From: Turritopsis dohrnii | Lineage: Eukaryota > Cnidaria > Hydrozoa > Anthoathecata > Oceaniidae | DNA length: 64,000 nt | Direction: 5' to 3' | NCBI GenBank assembly: GCA_027922465.2 | Contig: BQMF02000013.1 | Coordinates: forward strand, 1,240,001-1,304,000 | Shown: piece after piece, positions 35,701 to 47,353 of the stretch | Layout of the letters: the number at the start of each line of letters is the position of its first letter | How positions within the stretch are numbered: position 1 is the first letter of the stretch | Notes under the pieces: generated by a model | Seen by the model: only the letters and a program-made list of their open reading frames with translations | What the model was told of the DNA's origin: nothing | Databases searched by the model: none | Program-made: the position numbers and the translations under genes

Positions 35701-37122
35701 TAATCTTCATAGTTTCTTATACAAAAAAAAAACAATCACAAAAAACGTACTACAAATAAAATCAATCAAGCAAAAATTGTTTCCATAGTGACCATTACAT
35801 CTATTAAGTTTTTAAAAAACAACATGATCTGTTTTCTGGTTGTTTACTAGATTGAGCACTAAGTATTCATGTTGCTGAATTTTTTTCCCAGAGATGCATA
35901 TTGTTGCTTAAGCTTGGTTTCCAATAAAATTATTTTTGTTGCGCAACCGTTTTGCAGCACTTTGTTGTGCAACAAGTGTAGGAAATTGTTGCAGAGATAG
36001 ATTTTATTCTATCTCTGCAACAGGTGTTGTACAACATATCTTTTGTTCTGAAAAACGGTTGCACAACCGTTGTGCAACAAAAATAATTTTATTGGAAACC
36101 AAGCTTTACAAAAAAACACGCAGGGTAATGTTCTTGTCCTCGTTTTGTTGTTGTTTTTTTTTTGCAATAGACCTTTCCTGAAAGACTATGTGGTAACTCC
36201 AAACTCCTCAATGATGGTTAAGAACAATTTTAGCAATTAAAAATGAGATTAGATGTACTAGCTCAAAACAGAATAGTTAAACAGTAATCACTTGGTTTTG
36301 ATTGGTTAAATATGCGAGACAATAATTTTGAAATACAATAAAAAGAAAAGGAAAGGCCATTGGGTATAGGCAAACATAATTCTCTGAACCAAGTTTGATG
36401 GTCAGAAATTGGTAGATAAACACTCAGAGTATTCTTGGCAGTACTTTGAACTTAATTATTGGTTGTAATTTTGTAAAACAGAATCTGGAAAAATCAAAAC
36501 CTACCTCATAACACTTTGATGAAGCAAATTTTGGAAATTGGTCCAGATCAGGCTTGCTACAGTTAACCCTGGATTGTATAGTCTTTCCTTTAGACCCTAA
36601 TGGATTAGGATATAAGTATTGCAAATCTGCAGCAGGGTACAATTTCACTTCTTTCTGGCCAGAAAATACCAACAAAATATTATCGTCTGGGTCAAAGTGG
36701 CAGAACTCATAATGTCCTTGTCTTGCAATCCACAAGTATGGACCACAATGGAGCTTCTGGACATAGGCTGGAACTCGAATATCTTCCAGGAGTTCTGGTA
36801 ATGCCTTTTTAATGTTTTGAACTGCTAGATAGGAGTTTTGTGATTTCTTGTTACCTACTTCAATATTGTCAACGTAATCTGAAAACTTCATGGATTCAAT
36901 ATTATACTTTTTTCCCACTTTGTATGATTCATCAGCTGTATTTTGACGGACAAATATTGTATTATGACCTGCCTTATTCTTAATTGACTGTAATGTCCAT
37001 TTCATTGCTGGCCAATCATCAATAGCATTTTCAATAACAACCGGACATCCTTTATTGAAATAATTCTTTTCAAAATCTTCCACTGACATGTTGGAAATAC
37101 GATCAACAAGGCACCTATCCAT
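32750..37122 (-). CDS. JmjC/cupin-8 Fe(II)-2-oxoglutarate oxygenase, TYW5-like
   Basis: Two exons, 37122-36505 and 33160-32750, join in phase (KCYE then CKLNAGDM) to give about 342 residues, close to the 315 of human TYW5. Residues 20-40 hold the family's PVVIENAIDDWP opening. The iron-binding HxD is in HYEFCHFDPDDN and the distal His in FPAFWWHQIT. NAGDMLYFPAFWWH and YLYPNPLGSKG are the usual strands of the double-stranded beta-helix. The protein has no transmembrane segment or signal. Close relatives hydroxylate proteins or modified tRNA bases; the substrate here is unknown. The 3.3 kb intron (33161-36504) holds at least two mobile elements. The start at 37122 gives a complete domain, though a spliced upstream exon cannot be excluded. 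Confidence 0.85.
33530..34565. mobile_element. 1.04 kb TIR element with CGCGAAA-rich ends
   Basis: CTTTAATGGGAGAAACTTT on the left and its inverse on the right, flanked by TA (33528-33529, 34566-34567). Each arm is about 190 bp and repeats TTCGCGAAA-TAAATCCC units. No transposase frame. The TA duplication suggests a Tc1/mariner-type origin. Confidence 0.75.
34576..35690. repeat. Cluster of T-tract ACCCC hairpins
   Basis: TTTTTTACCCC or its complement GGGGTAAAAAA recurs at about 34577, 34662, 35295, 35323, 35648 and 35678, in opposite orientations. The outer pair could be the ends of a 1.1 kb element; no target duplication is clear. Confidence 0.4.
35911..36105. mobile_element. 195-bp foldback MITE with TTA duplication
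   Basis: About 75-bp near-perfect inverted arms beginning AGCTTGGTTTCCAATAAAAT, with GTTGCGCAACCGTT inside. TTA flanks at 35908-35910 and 36106-36108. Same AGC-TGGTT end type as the elements at 9167 and 49349. Confidence 0.8.
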
Positions 37123-38790
37123 AATGCAATTTTACACTTATATAAATATCACATTCTTTTTTTGACTTTTGTGGGAAATGCTGTAAAGTTGTATTTTTCT
37201 ATAATGCAGAAATGTTATATGATATATCTCTATCTTTTCTTGTTCTTTAGCACTTTTCTTCAAATGAGTAAAATTATACTGTATTAAATTGTATGATCTT
37301 TTTCAATGTATTATTATCAAATAATTACCAATCAATTAGTGCATAATGAACTTACAGTTTGTTTTTACTAGTATAAAATATGAAAAACGCTCAAATACCT
37401 CTGGAAACAACCAAGAGAGAATGCTTAAAAGAATGTGGAAAACATGAGGAAACATGATGTATCTTGCGTAGTCTGAGCCACAGTCAGCAACATTTTGAAC
37501 ATTCTGTAATAGAGTATACAACATTCACAGAATTTTTTCAAGGTTTTTTTGCAGACAAAACCTTGATTTTTATATTTATTTACATTAATTTTATTTTATT
37601 AACAAATTTTATGCAGCAAATCTATAGTCCTTTCCTCCTGCATATTAAGGACTTACAAAAAATCTACTTTATAAAAGAAATTATGGTTTTAAACAGTGAA
37701 AAAGATGTTTCTTTTAATTTCACAAATTCGAACGAAGATGTTTGTCCCTTGTGTGTTCAAATTAGAGAATGTATACTGTATACAACACACAAATCTTTTA
37801 TATACTTGTAATAAGAACTCAGGTCAATCTCTAAAAATCTTTTATATACTTGTAATAAGAACTCAGGTCAATCTCTAAAAAAGTACCTATATGGTATAAA
37901 AATTGTTGTGTACGTACAGGTGGTTTAAAAAAGCAAAGTAAAGAGATTCATTCTATAAACATGAAGCAGCTAATCAACAAAGAATTTCTCTAACTTTATT
38001 TATAAAACATGATGGAAGAAGGCCACTGAGTTAGAGAAATAAAAACTTTTTATAACTTCACCACCTTCTCCCCACACATGGTGACTGCAAAACATAAGTT
38101 CTGGTGAGTCTCAATGGCAGAAAGGATAAAATTAGGCAAATGATTGAGTAAGCTGGAAACTCGTATGACGGATCCTCAAACCATAGTCACTTAAAGTTAA
38201 TTTTCTGTACACACACATGCTCCTGCAACTCGACTCTTCTGAATTTGTAATCTTGAATGAACTAGCCTATCATAAAAAACATTCTCAACTAGGCATCTTA
38301 AAGGTTGTTGTCGATGTCCTGTATTTATAGGCTAAATTCGTGAAAGCATAAGGAAAATCTCCATCGCAAATACCCTAACTATTTCCTGAAATAACTGACT
38401 ATACTAAAGTCTATTCAGCAAATCTCAAGATTTTGATGCAGGAATTTTCCTAAAAGTTCAGCTATAAGAAAATTAATTTTCTTGTTGGAGACAACCTGAA
38501 GAGTTCTTGTGAAACTTCTCTTTAAAGTAAGCATGGTGAAGTGCTGTTACCGACAAAATAACTTTTGTTTTCGTAAACTCGATGTTCTGCGCTAAATTCA
38601 TAGAACGTATTTGAAGAACAGAGACAAAACATTCTAACCTGCACTTTCTCCTAAAACGTGCGGTTGTCAAGGGTTAGAAAAGTATTTGAAGTAAAACTTT
38701 GCTAAATGAGTTCGTCAACATTATTCATTATGCATATTAACGTTGAGTTCAGAACAAGCTCTAATAAGAGTATAACTTGTTATTTTTATT
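37123..38790. other. Divergent spacer between the JmjC gene and the DCLK gene
   Basis: The two genes face away from each other, so both promoters should be within this 1.67 kb. A 44-bp unit is duplicated in tandem at 37791-37880. A minus-strand open stretch (37503-37399, DYARYIMFPHVFHILLS) is flanked by plausible splice sites but does not join the JmjC gene in phase. Confidence 0.45.
37791..37880. repeat. 44-bp tandem duplication
   Basis: AAATCTTTTATATACTTGTA through CTCAGGTCAATCTCT is present twice in direct succession with no visible differences. Confidence 0.85.
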
Positions 38791-41497
38791 ATGGTTATTA
38801 ATGACAATTTGCCATTAATCTATCTCCACAACTCAACGCACAAGAAGAAGCAACACGCACTTCTCGCTTCAACTAAATTGATTTCAAAACCAAGAGCACG
38901 TACCAATAGTCATCGTTATTACAGGCAAAAAAACTTTAGAAGAATGGATGAGCTACCATCAATTGTTGATACTTATTCCAAGCCAAAGGTGGTCCTGTTT
39001 TTTAAAAATGGGGACAGAAATTTCCGAGGATATCATGTTACAGTTACCCCAAGACGATTTCGAAATTTTGATAATTTGTTGAATGAGTTGACTCGTATTA
39101 CCAATCTCCCTCAAGGAGCACGCTTCATTTTTACTCCAGAAAATGGAAAACGTATTCTATCATTAGAGGAGTTGGATGATGGAAAATCTTATGTTTGTGG
39201 ATCTTTTCCCAAATTAAAGAAGATAAAATATGGATGTGCGCCTGATGGATCATTGCGTAAAACACCTGTTAGCAGAAATTTTATTCCAATTACAAATAAT
39301 ACAAAGCTTAAAGTGGAAACAGAAAAACCACCAACCAATATAAAACCTAAAATAATCACTATTATCCGGAATGGTAATAGTCGTCCACGAAGAAGTGTGA
39401 AGATTTTATTGAACAAACGAACTGCACAAACATATGACCAAGTTTTAAATGACATTGCATCTGCAGTTGGAGTTGGTAATGGCTCTGGAGTACGAAAATT
39501 ATATAATGTTGATTGTAAGCCAGTTCTAAGTTTAGCTGAACTATTTAGTGGTGGTGATGTATTCATTGCAGTGGGTAATGAAAAATTTCGACCTTCAGAC
39601 TTAAATGTCATTCTTGATGATTTCAGTGTGAATAAAAGTAGTAAACATGATAAAGCTGGTTCACAAACAAGTTCTATGCAATCTGACAATTCACCAAAAC
39701 AGTATAAGAAAGGGAATTCAAAACATCCTGTGAAATCAAATAATGATAAAAATGACAACAAAGTTCAAAAGTTTTCTTCTTTAAAGAAATTGCCTGAAAT
39801 TAAGAAAACTTCATCAGAAGACAAACAAAATGATACTAAGCCAACACAGGTAAATAACGAGGCCTTAGAAAAAAATAACAGTAACTCTGATCAATACCAC
39901 CACGTTGTTATCGATAATGAAGCCTTGTTGCCACTGGAAAAAAATAATGATAATGGACTGGAAGCAGCAATAAACAGTAGCAATATACCTCCTATTGAAA
40001 AGACTACCCCTTCGGAAAAAGAAGGTCGTGCATCAGATGTTGTTTCCACTGATCGAAACGAAAGCATTAAATCAAGCAATACTGGATTGATTGATTCACA
40101 GAACTCCTCGAAGCATGAAGGAATCTCTGATGAGGCTGATGATAGTACTACCATCTCTGGTGATCAAGAAAATTCAATTCAACAACCTTCAGATGTAATT
40201 GAGGGAAATGATGATGACACACATATTGTTTTAGAAGCTGAAAATGCATCTGATTCTGAGTCATCATCATCAGATGTTGTGTCTGTCAAAAGTGTAGTTG
40301 CCTCTGAAGCAACAGAAAATCTGGAAATTGGTAACACTGAAAAGAAACTGCCTTCTGCGCCACCTATGTCTCCTATCTCTACCAGCATACCTATCAAATC
40401 TGAAGAAACTGTACAAAAGACTGATCACTTTCAAACAAGTGATGAAATAATGGAGTTGTATGAATTTAGTGATAAGCTGGGTGATGGAAATTTTGCAGTT
40501 GTTAAAAAAGCTGTTGACAAATTAACAAGAAAATTGTATGCTGTAAAGATAATTGATGCAGCGAAAATTGAAGGTAAAGAAGGACTGCTACGAAATGAAA
40601 TTAAAATTCAACGTAATTGTGCCCATCCGAATATTGTTCAACTTTACCATGATTATCATTCCCCTACAAGTATTTTTCTTGTTATGGAACTTGTGACTGG
40701 AGGTGATTTCTTTGACTTGATTGCAACTAACATAAGTTTTGAAGAAGAAGAAGCTGTGAACTATGTTCGTGACCTTTGTAGTGGTCTGGACTATTTACAC
40801 CAAAGAAACATTGTGCATCGTGATATTAAGCCAGAGAATTTAATGGTGAGATAATTTTCTTTTGAGACAGCTTGAAAATATAAAAATTCATCTGAGGTTT
40901 TTTAAACAACTCTGAATTGTTTATTTATAGGTATTTGAAGGTTCTACTGGACAACAAATTTTGAAGATCGCAGATTTTGGGCTAGCAATGAAAGTTATAC
41001 AGCCGATATTTACGATATGTGGAACTCCAACATATGTTGCACCTGAAATTCTAGCTGAAAAAGGCTATGGCCTGGAGGTGGACATGTGGGCTGCGGGAGT
41101 CATTATGTATATCATGTTATGTGGTTTCCCGCCATTCAGGAGTCCAAATCGGAAGCAGACTGAGCTATTTGATTTGATTGAATCAGGGGAATTTGAATTT
41201 TTGGCACCGTACTGGGATGATGTAACAGATGCAGCAAAGGATTTAATAAGCAAAATCTTGGTTGTTGATATTGGAGAACGTTTGAAAGCTGCACAAGTAT
41301 TCTCTCATCCTTGGCTTACACACTATCGCTTATCAAGAAACAATTCTATTGACTCTCCAAAGAAGATAAATCGGTTTAAGACTACAGCACGGACAATTCA
41401 GTCCATACAGAGAATGAAGTTCCTTTTGGATTTGAAAATGCAAAGGAACGAAAACTTCATAACTCATGGTCAAGTACGTGATAGTATGACAGAGTAA
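38791..41497 (+). CDS. DCLK: Doublecortin-like protein kinase
   Basis: Microtubule-binding Ser/Thr kinase. Exons 38791-40845 and 40931-41497 join in phase, giving about 873 residues. Two doublecortin domains: about 65-147 (KVVLFFKNGDRNFRGY to KSYVCGSFPKLKKI) and about 183-275 (KIITIIRNGNSRPRRS to DVFIAVGNEKF). A Ser/Asn/Asp-rich linker of roughly 280 residues follows, longer than in human DCLK1. The kinase starts near residue 557 with GDGNFAVV, the lysine in YAVKII, HRDIKPEN at the exon end, DFGLA, and CGTPTYVAPE with GYGLEVDMWAAGV, all typical of DCLK. Motifs for an active kinase are complete. The first ATG is at 38791; Met52 (38944), just before the first domain, is an alternative, and an AG at 38931 could be a 5'UTR acceptor. 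Confidence 0.95.
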
Positions 41498-43321
41498 ATA
41501 TCTTTTTTAACTATTTTCACTTTGATTTTAATTTTTATTTTTAAGTGGTACTTAAAGAATATCTGCAATAATTCCGGGGGTCATTTATTTTTTAACTTCG
41601 CTATTGGGCAATCTCAATAATGTATACAGTGGCGGATCTAGAGGTATGTCGAAATTTGTGTAGGAGAGCAGTAACATAATTTGTGAATTCAATTTATATT
41701 ACCAATGGGATTATTTTCTTTTATGGTTAGATTGCTTAAACTCTCCTACACAAATTTCGACATACCTCTAGATCCGTCACTGGTATACATATAAAATTGG
41801 AAAAATATGAACTAAATTAATCCCTTGTTACTTTATAACAAAATTGTAATGAAAAGCTAGACATTTAACTAAGTAATAGCTTCTTTTTGTGCTGTAAATA
41901 TTTTTTTTGTGGAAAATATTGGTCGCTATTTTCATAATGGTTGTTTTTTAATTATAATGTTGATACAAATTTCATTTAATATATATAAAGATTCTATTTT
42001 GTGGTTGCTGATCAAATGTATATAGTGGTATAACAGAACTGTGTTGTAAAAAGTTTCTATTGATGATTGTGACTTAATGCTTTTTTTATCTATAATATAA
42101 ATACAATATAAAAACTTGACTTGAAAGAGAAATTCCGTAATACTTCTATACTCAAGGCATTGATTATTTTCCCTCCTTGCTATTTGCTAAATATTGAATT
42201 TCCCATTTTAGTATTTGCTAAATATTGAATGTGTTTTAATATTTAAAACAAGGTAACAAGATATTTTCCTTATAGCAGGTTATATGTTTATTGCTTTTTA
42301 AGTTTTGTAGTAGTTATTTCTCCTTGCGTACGACTCCTAACAAGTCTTTCCAATCGATTCTCTGCTCTGGAAAGCAATTTTGAAAACTTAGCTTCCAGTA
42401 GTTCTTGAATTTTCAATTTATAAGAAAATTTTATTTTGCAGTCACTTCAAATGACATCACATTATTTTTATCAAATATAAAAGGCTAATCTTAGCGACAG
42501 GACATTTTTTAATAAGACTTGCCAAAGCACCGCCTAAAATCAGCAATTTTGACTTCTTAATTTCTTTATGAGCAAAGAAATGAATTAACTACAAAGTGTA
42601 GAAATTCTATGTTGGATGGTTAAGTAGCTGTATTATTTATTATGGTTTTGAATGAAGTTGTGACCCTCCTACTCTCTTCATCTATATCGAACGTGAAATG
42701 AAATCCTTCAAAAAGATAACAGTACAACGGAAGAGCTGTGGTCAAATCTCATCCAAAGTCAATAGTCAATAGTTTAACAATTCTTGCCTCATCAATCTGT
42801 GGCCTTACGAGGATGCGGTAACCCTTGAGTTCTTCCCAAGATGTTTGTTCAGTAAAGATGATCATAAAAATGATCGTTATTCCATAATTCTGTTCGCGGG
42901 GACGATCACTTTATCAGTGAGTTCCTGAATTGCGTACACATCGAATGAAATGTTTTGTTCTTTCACCAATAGTTTAACCAAAAATTCGGCCAAAATTTGT
43001 AGAAAGCTTGTAAACGTACGAACAACTATTCCTTTTAACCGATGTTTTCACTGAGAACTTTGGTAGATAAACGCCTTCCTTAATAGATAAACGCCCTTCT
43101 TGATAGATAGATTGAACACGTGACAAGTTTTCATCCTCCCCTTTTTATCTATACCATAAAAAAAAGGAAGAAAAACAACAATCATCAGCTAGATTTAAAA
43201 TACTACAACAAAACATCACTTATGCATGTTTAGGTGCACAGATTTCTTCATTCAGTAAAATGCCGAATATGATAATTTATTTCAACAACATTGAGCATCC
43301 TCTCTAAAACATTTTGAGAAA
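41498..43321. other. Gene-free spacer downstream of DCLK
   Basis: AT-rich 3' flank with one 156-bp MITE (41627-41782). No other gene recognised. Confidence 0.45.
41627..41782. mobile_element. 156-bp hAT-like MITE, CAGTGGCGGATC ends, 5-bp duplication
   Basis: Arms of about 42 bp beginning CAGTGGCGGATCTAGAGG are almost perfectly inverted (one G/A change). GTATA flanks both sides (41622-41626, 41783-41787). CAGTGGCG-type ends recur in hAT-like elements; a 5-bp duplication fits the hAT5 group. Confidence 0.75.
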
Positions 43322-43666
43322 ATGGGAACTGTATTAAGCATAGGAAAGGAAACCGACAGTGTGATAGAAGAAATCAAAGAGATTCTTACTGTTACTTTAC
43401 GTGTCATTATAAGTCTTGTTACGATCATGCAAGCGATAGAGGACATTATGTTGGAGTTACAGGAAGTCTCGGACTTTCTACATTTCTCTATACATTCCAT
43501 AGACCGCGATAACGTGCAGCAAAAACTTAACGAAATTAAGAGTTTGACGCAAAAGCTGAGGGAAGAAACGAAACAGAAGTATTCTTCAATACTTGTATTG
43601 TCTTTAGCGATCGAAGATGCTTTAAAGTTAAGATACGGCAAGTCTGAAAGCAACGATCCTCAGTAA
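43322..43666 (+). CDS. Orphan 114-residue helical protein, possibly myristoylated
   Basis: Single-exon ORF starting MGTVLSIGKET, a plausible N-myristoylation context (Met-Gly with Ser at position 6). The rest is predicted by eye to be amphipathic helix: a hydrophobic segment (TLRVIISLVTIMQAIEDIML), then coiled-coil-like heptads (NEIKSLTQKLREETKQKY) and a charged tail. No family is recognised and no neighbour gives context. Composition is more gene-like than the flanks, but chance survival of the ORF cannot be excluded. Confidence 0.4.
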   Translation: MGTVLSIGKETDSVIEEIKEILTVTLRVIISLVTIMQAIEDIMLELQEVSDFLHFSIHSIDRDNVQQKLNEIKSLTQKLREETKQKYSSILVLSLAIEDALKLRYGKSESNDPQ

Positions 43667-43979
43667 ATAATTCGTGTATATTATCTCTGTCGCAGCTGTT
43701 AGCTGACCTGGTGACGCGAATTCTTGTGGGAACAACGGACCGTTTACTTTATCGAAGTCGTACATACTGGAAGTTGTTTGACAGCTGGTTTATATTTGAT
43801 CTTTATGCTGAAAAGTGTTACAAAATAAGTTTGAGAGAGCGAGACCTATGCCAAACAAACCTTGATGACCTCATACTAGTTTTCCCAGGTTTTCATTTTT
43901 TGACAATCTCAAATTAGCAGATAAATTTACGTTAAAGTAGTCTAATTTATTCGTAACGTTGTCTCAGCATAAAACAGTA

Positions 43980-44050
43980 CAGCCTCGGACCCAGGGTTTT
44001 CGCCATCGTACGTATATCGAAGTGGCAAGAAAACCATGGGTTCGAGGTTG
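43980..44050. repeat. Foldback repeat, CAACCTCGAACCC family, copy 2
   Basis: CAGCCTCGGACCCAGGG pairs with CCATGGGTTCGAGGTTG around a loop containing CGTATATCGAAGTGGCAAG. Same architecture as 2643-2720. Confidence 0.6.
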
Positions 44051-44125
44051 AAAACAGTACTTACTACCGACAACAGTAAATTAATAACATAACAATAACA
44101 TGCATTTTACGACGAATCTTGTTTG

Positions 44126-44190
44126 CAACCTCGAACCCAGGGTCTTTTGTCCGTTTATCGAAAAGGCAAGAGACCCTTGGTTCGAGGTTG
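44126..44190. repeat. Foldback repeat, CAACCTCGAACCC family, copy 3
   Basis: CAACCTCGAACCCAGGGTCT pairs with AGACCCTTGGTTCGAGGTTG around a short TTATCGAAAAGG loop; the best-preserved copy. Confidence 0.65.
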
Positions 44191-45652
44191 ATCTTGTTAG
44201 ATGGCTACCACCTCACTATTTTGCTGTAATGTACTGAAGAATAATGCAACGATAAAACTAATTACTTTCCAACAAGAAACCATATTCAATGCCTTACTGA
44301 AGTCATTAAATTATCTTCCAAATGCCCTGCTTTTAATATGCCGCATGGATTTCTTCGTTACCATATATTTTCCAATTACTCTGCAATCTTTGAGATCAAT
44401 TTTATACTTTACATACCATGAACAATGGAAAATGCGGCTTTGTTTAGAAGTTGCACTTAATATGCTTTAGAAAAAAATATAAATTGGTCAATAATGAGGA
44501 CCAAATCTCGTAATAACTTACGCATGTAAGAATGATTTCATAGTGCTCATTTGAAGGTTTTCAGTCACTCTTCATAAGTTGGTCGGGAAAGTTGCATTGC
44601 ATTGTTGTTGCACCGGATAACTCTCTTTCCATGCCAGCACTTTTTGGTTTTCGAAATGCGAAAACAGAATACTAAATAGAGTCATTAACAAGAAAAAAAT
44701 GTGGTATGATCGGTCTTGAAGATATATTCTTTTTCTGATTAGAACAAAGAGGTATGACGTCACCCTATGTGGTAGTTGAATTTACTTATAAACCCTCCGG
44801 TGGTACAAGCGGCATACACCGCATGTGGTGTTCTGATTTGGGCAATTTCGCTCATCACCTTTATCTGCGTTATCCAAGTTGAATTGCTTAACTGCGCTTA
44901 AATTGTGCTGTACCGACAACACTTCCGAGGTACTTGTGACCAGACGTCGAAATAATTACGTCAATCCCTCGGAAGATCCTGCGTGCTTCTTCTATTCTTC
45001 TTCTCTCTCCTCGTGTTCTGGTTCTTTCAAGAAGCACACCAGAATTAAAATAGCGCGCGCCACAGAGTTGTTGTTTTGTGACGAAGCAGCGCACCATTTG
45101 GTCACTATTTCATAATGGAAGCAAAGCTGCAGTATTACGTTAAGCGCGAAAATATTTTGTTTTTAAAGATAAATCTCATGTTTATAATTTGTATTTAATC
45201 CTCTAAATCATCCGTTATGTACCATTCTGATCGTGGCATGGTAACTGCACTGCTTGTATATGTAATTCATGTAAACAAAATTGTTTTTCTTAGGGGCGAT
45301 TTCATAACACAATACAAAATACAATGCAAAATGTACAAATGTACAAAATGTATCATTGAATGAACATAACAAACAATATTAACGTAAATATCGTTATTTA
45401 TATACATTATATACATTATTTTCACAAAGAAATGAATATGTCAAAAGAAAGATTATTTAAAAAAACACTGCTGAATCGTTTGCGTATCTTTCTCTGCTCT
45501 TTTGTGATTTTGCAGCACTTTTGATTTTTTTCCAGAGAAATAACTTCATCTTTCCCCAACAAAACGACAATTGATTATGGGGTGACTTTGATCAGCTTAT
45601 GAGGAGTGCCAAATTACTTATGATTATATTTGGCAATGTTTTTAAAGTGCTA

Positions 45653-46353
45653 CCGTCTTCGTGTCTAATTACGGACAGCCTTTGTAATTACGGACATCAA
45701 AATGTAAACAAACATTCTTGTCACGAAAATAGACATGCGTTCTTGCCAAGTTCACCACGTATAACTGAATAAAATGTTTTATGAAACAGAGCAATCCAAT
45801 AGAGAGCAATTAGCACTAACACTTGAAGAATAATAATAGACCGTGAAAATCATAATGAATGGCCTATATTTTAATACTCAGTAAAAAGTGTCCTCCCCCA
45901 CTGTGATTGACGTACAAAAACTTTATTTATTTGACGTGTTTTATGATAATTAACTTTCTAAAAGCATGATCTAAAAACATTTTCATTCCTCAATTCATTT
46001 TTAAACATAAATTTTCGACCTGTCGATATTTCATGACGGAGGTGGCCATTATTATTTTTTATCCGTAAATGTGGCTACCATAGTACACACGGAGCTCATA
46101 AAAATACGCATGATTCTCAAGAGGGCGCAGTCTATTTTAAATCTTTAAAGTTTAGAAAAATAAATTCTAAATGGCATATTGGTAATTTTCTCTAGCGTTC
46201 AAATAAATTTAATTATCTCTCTCTGAAGTTTGTTTTATTACAGTTTGGTTGACAGTACGTGATGTGCCGTGTTTTTAATTTACAGACGGTTGGAATTATG
46301 TTTTGATCATGTCCGTAATTACCAAGGCTGTCCGTAATTAGACACGAAGACGG
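45653..46353. mobile_element. 701-bp TA-flanked TIR element
   Basis: CCGTCTTCGTGTCTAATTAC continues into GGACAGCC and TAATTACGGACAT and is mirrored at the right end. TA flanks at 45651-45652 and 46354-46355. No intact ORF; Tc1/mariner-like non-autonomous element. Confidence 0.75.
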
Positions 46354-46559
46354 TATTGTTGCAATATTAACAAACCACCATTTCTCATTTGCGATAAATG
46401 TTCAACTGTAAAAGGTCAGCGAATATTAGTGAAACAAAAAATATTTACGACGGCCACACGTGTGACCCTCGTTAATACAAAACGAAATTAACATTGAAAT
46501 TTAATTGAATCTCATCATGTTCATCATAGCGTTAATCTCCCCGACTAGCCTTCATTTTC

Positions 46560-46680
46560 CCTGAAATACATCAGGGAATCGAGCTAGTTGCAGTACCTCC
46601 AGGAGTCGTGACTTTTTCAACACCCGACCTCAGCATATTGGGTTCCTAAGCTCAATGCTTTAGCCACTAAGCCACTAGTA
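46560..46680 (-). repeat. Possible tRNA-derived SINE
   Basis: On the minus strand GGCTTAGTGGCTAAAGCATT resembles a tRNA 5' end with an A box, followed by GAACCCAATATGCTGAGGTC. The B box is degenerate. Confidence 0.35.
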
Positions 46681-47128
46681 AACAAGTAGAAACCGTCTGC
46701 TATAATTCCTTTTTCTGAATTGTTCGACAGGATTGCCATTCTATAATGCTCTTGGGAGAAAAAGTTAACGTTATTAAAGACACATTACATTAAAAACATT
46801 TTTCAATAGCGAAACCTTTATCACTCTTTTTTCAACAAACATTTCATTTGCACTAGGTGGAGTTGTATATACCCTTAATTAAATTGATTGTATTGCAACG
46901 TTTTTAGTGATCATTGTTGACTTTGAATTTCTTACGCCATAGTCAAGCATAAAAAAGAATTAACGTTGATATCATTTGTATCAAAATCCCCTGGTACGTC
47001 ACATATGTTTCTTCTTTATAAAAGATTAAATTATATTGTGAATTATATAGTATAAGCAATAATGGGATAGGACATGTGTGCTATGTTGAATTTTTTCTCT
47101 GCTACATATAAATCTCCTTGCCTCTATG

Positions 47129-47321
47129 CAGTTAGGATCACTCTGCCGAAATTTGCAGTAAAAAGTGCTTCATACTGCTTTGTGACAGCCATAAGAGGAT
47201 TATCAATTATAATCAATATGATTTTATTTGTAATTTAGGACTCTTTAATTTGTAACATTCATTTTTGAATTGTTCATTCCTGGATGCTTTCGGAAATTTG
47301 AGTCCTGTAATTTTTGGCATT

Positions 47322-47353
<32 letters not shown>

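Larger units (their letters stand above)
43667..45652. other. Spacer with foldback repeats
   Basis: Contains two CAACCTCGAACCC hairpins. Around 44780-45115 short frames look mildly coding (a membrane-like LIWAISLITFICVI stretch and a VTRRRNNYVNPSEDP stretch in different frames), but no gene model holds. Confidence 0.4.

Noticed and set aside
37399..37503. Minus-strand open stretch with AG and GT borders and a membrane-like segment upstream of the JmjC gene
   Set aside because: It is phase 0 at both ends and cannot be joined to 37122 without a stop; no family recognised.
39189..39761. 190-residue minus-strand ORF
   Set aside because: Antisense shadow of the DCLK doublecortin exon.
44201..44470. 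89-residue plus-strand ORF
   Set aside because: Follows directly from a foldback repeat, low-complexity AT composition, no homology recognised.
44780..45115. Possible small membrane protein frames
   Set aside because: The membrane-like and charged parts lie in different frames and are broken by stops.
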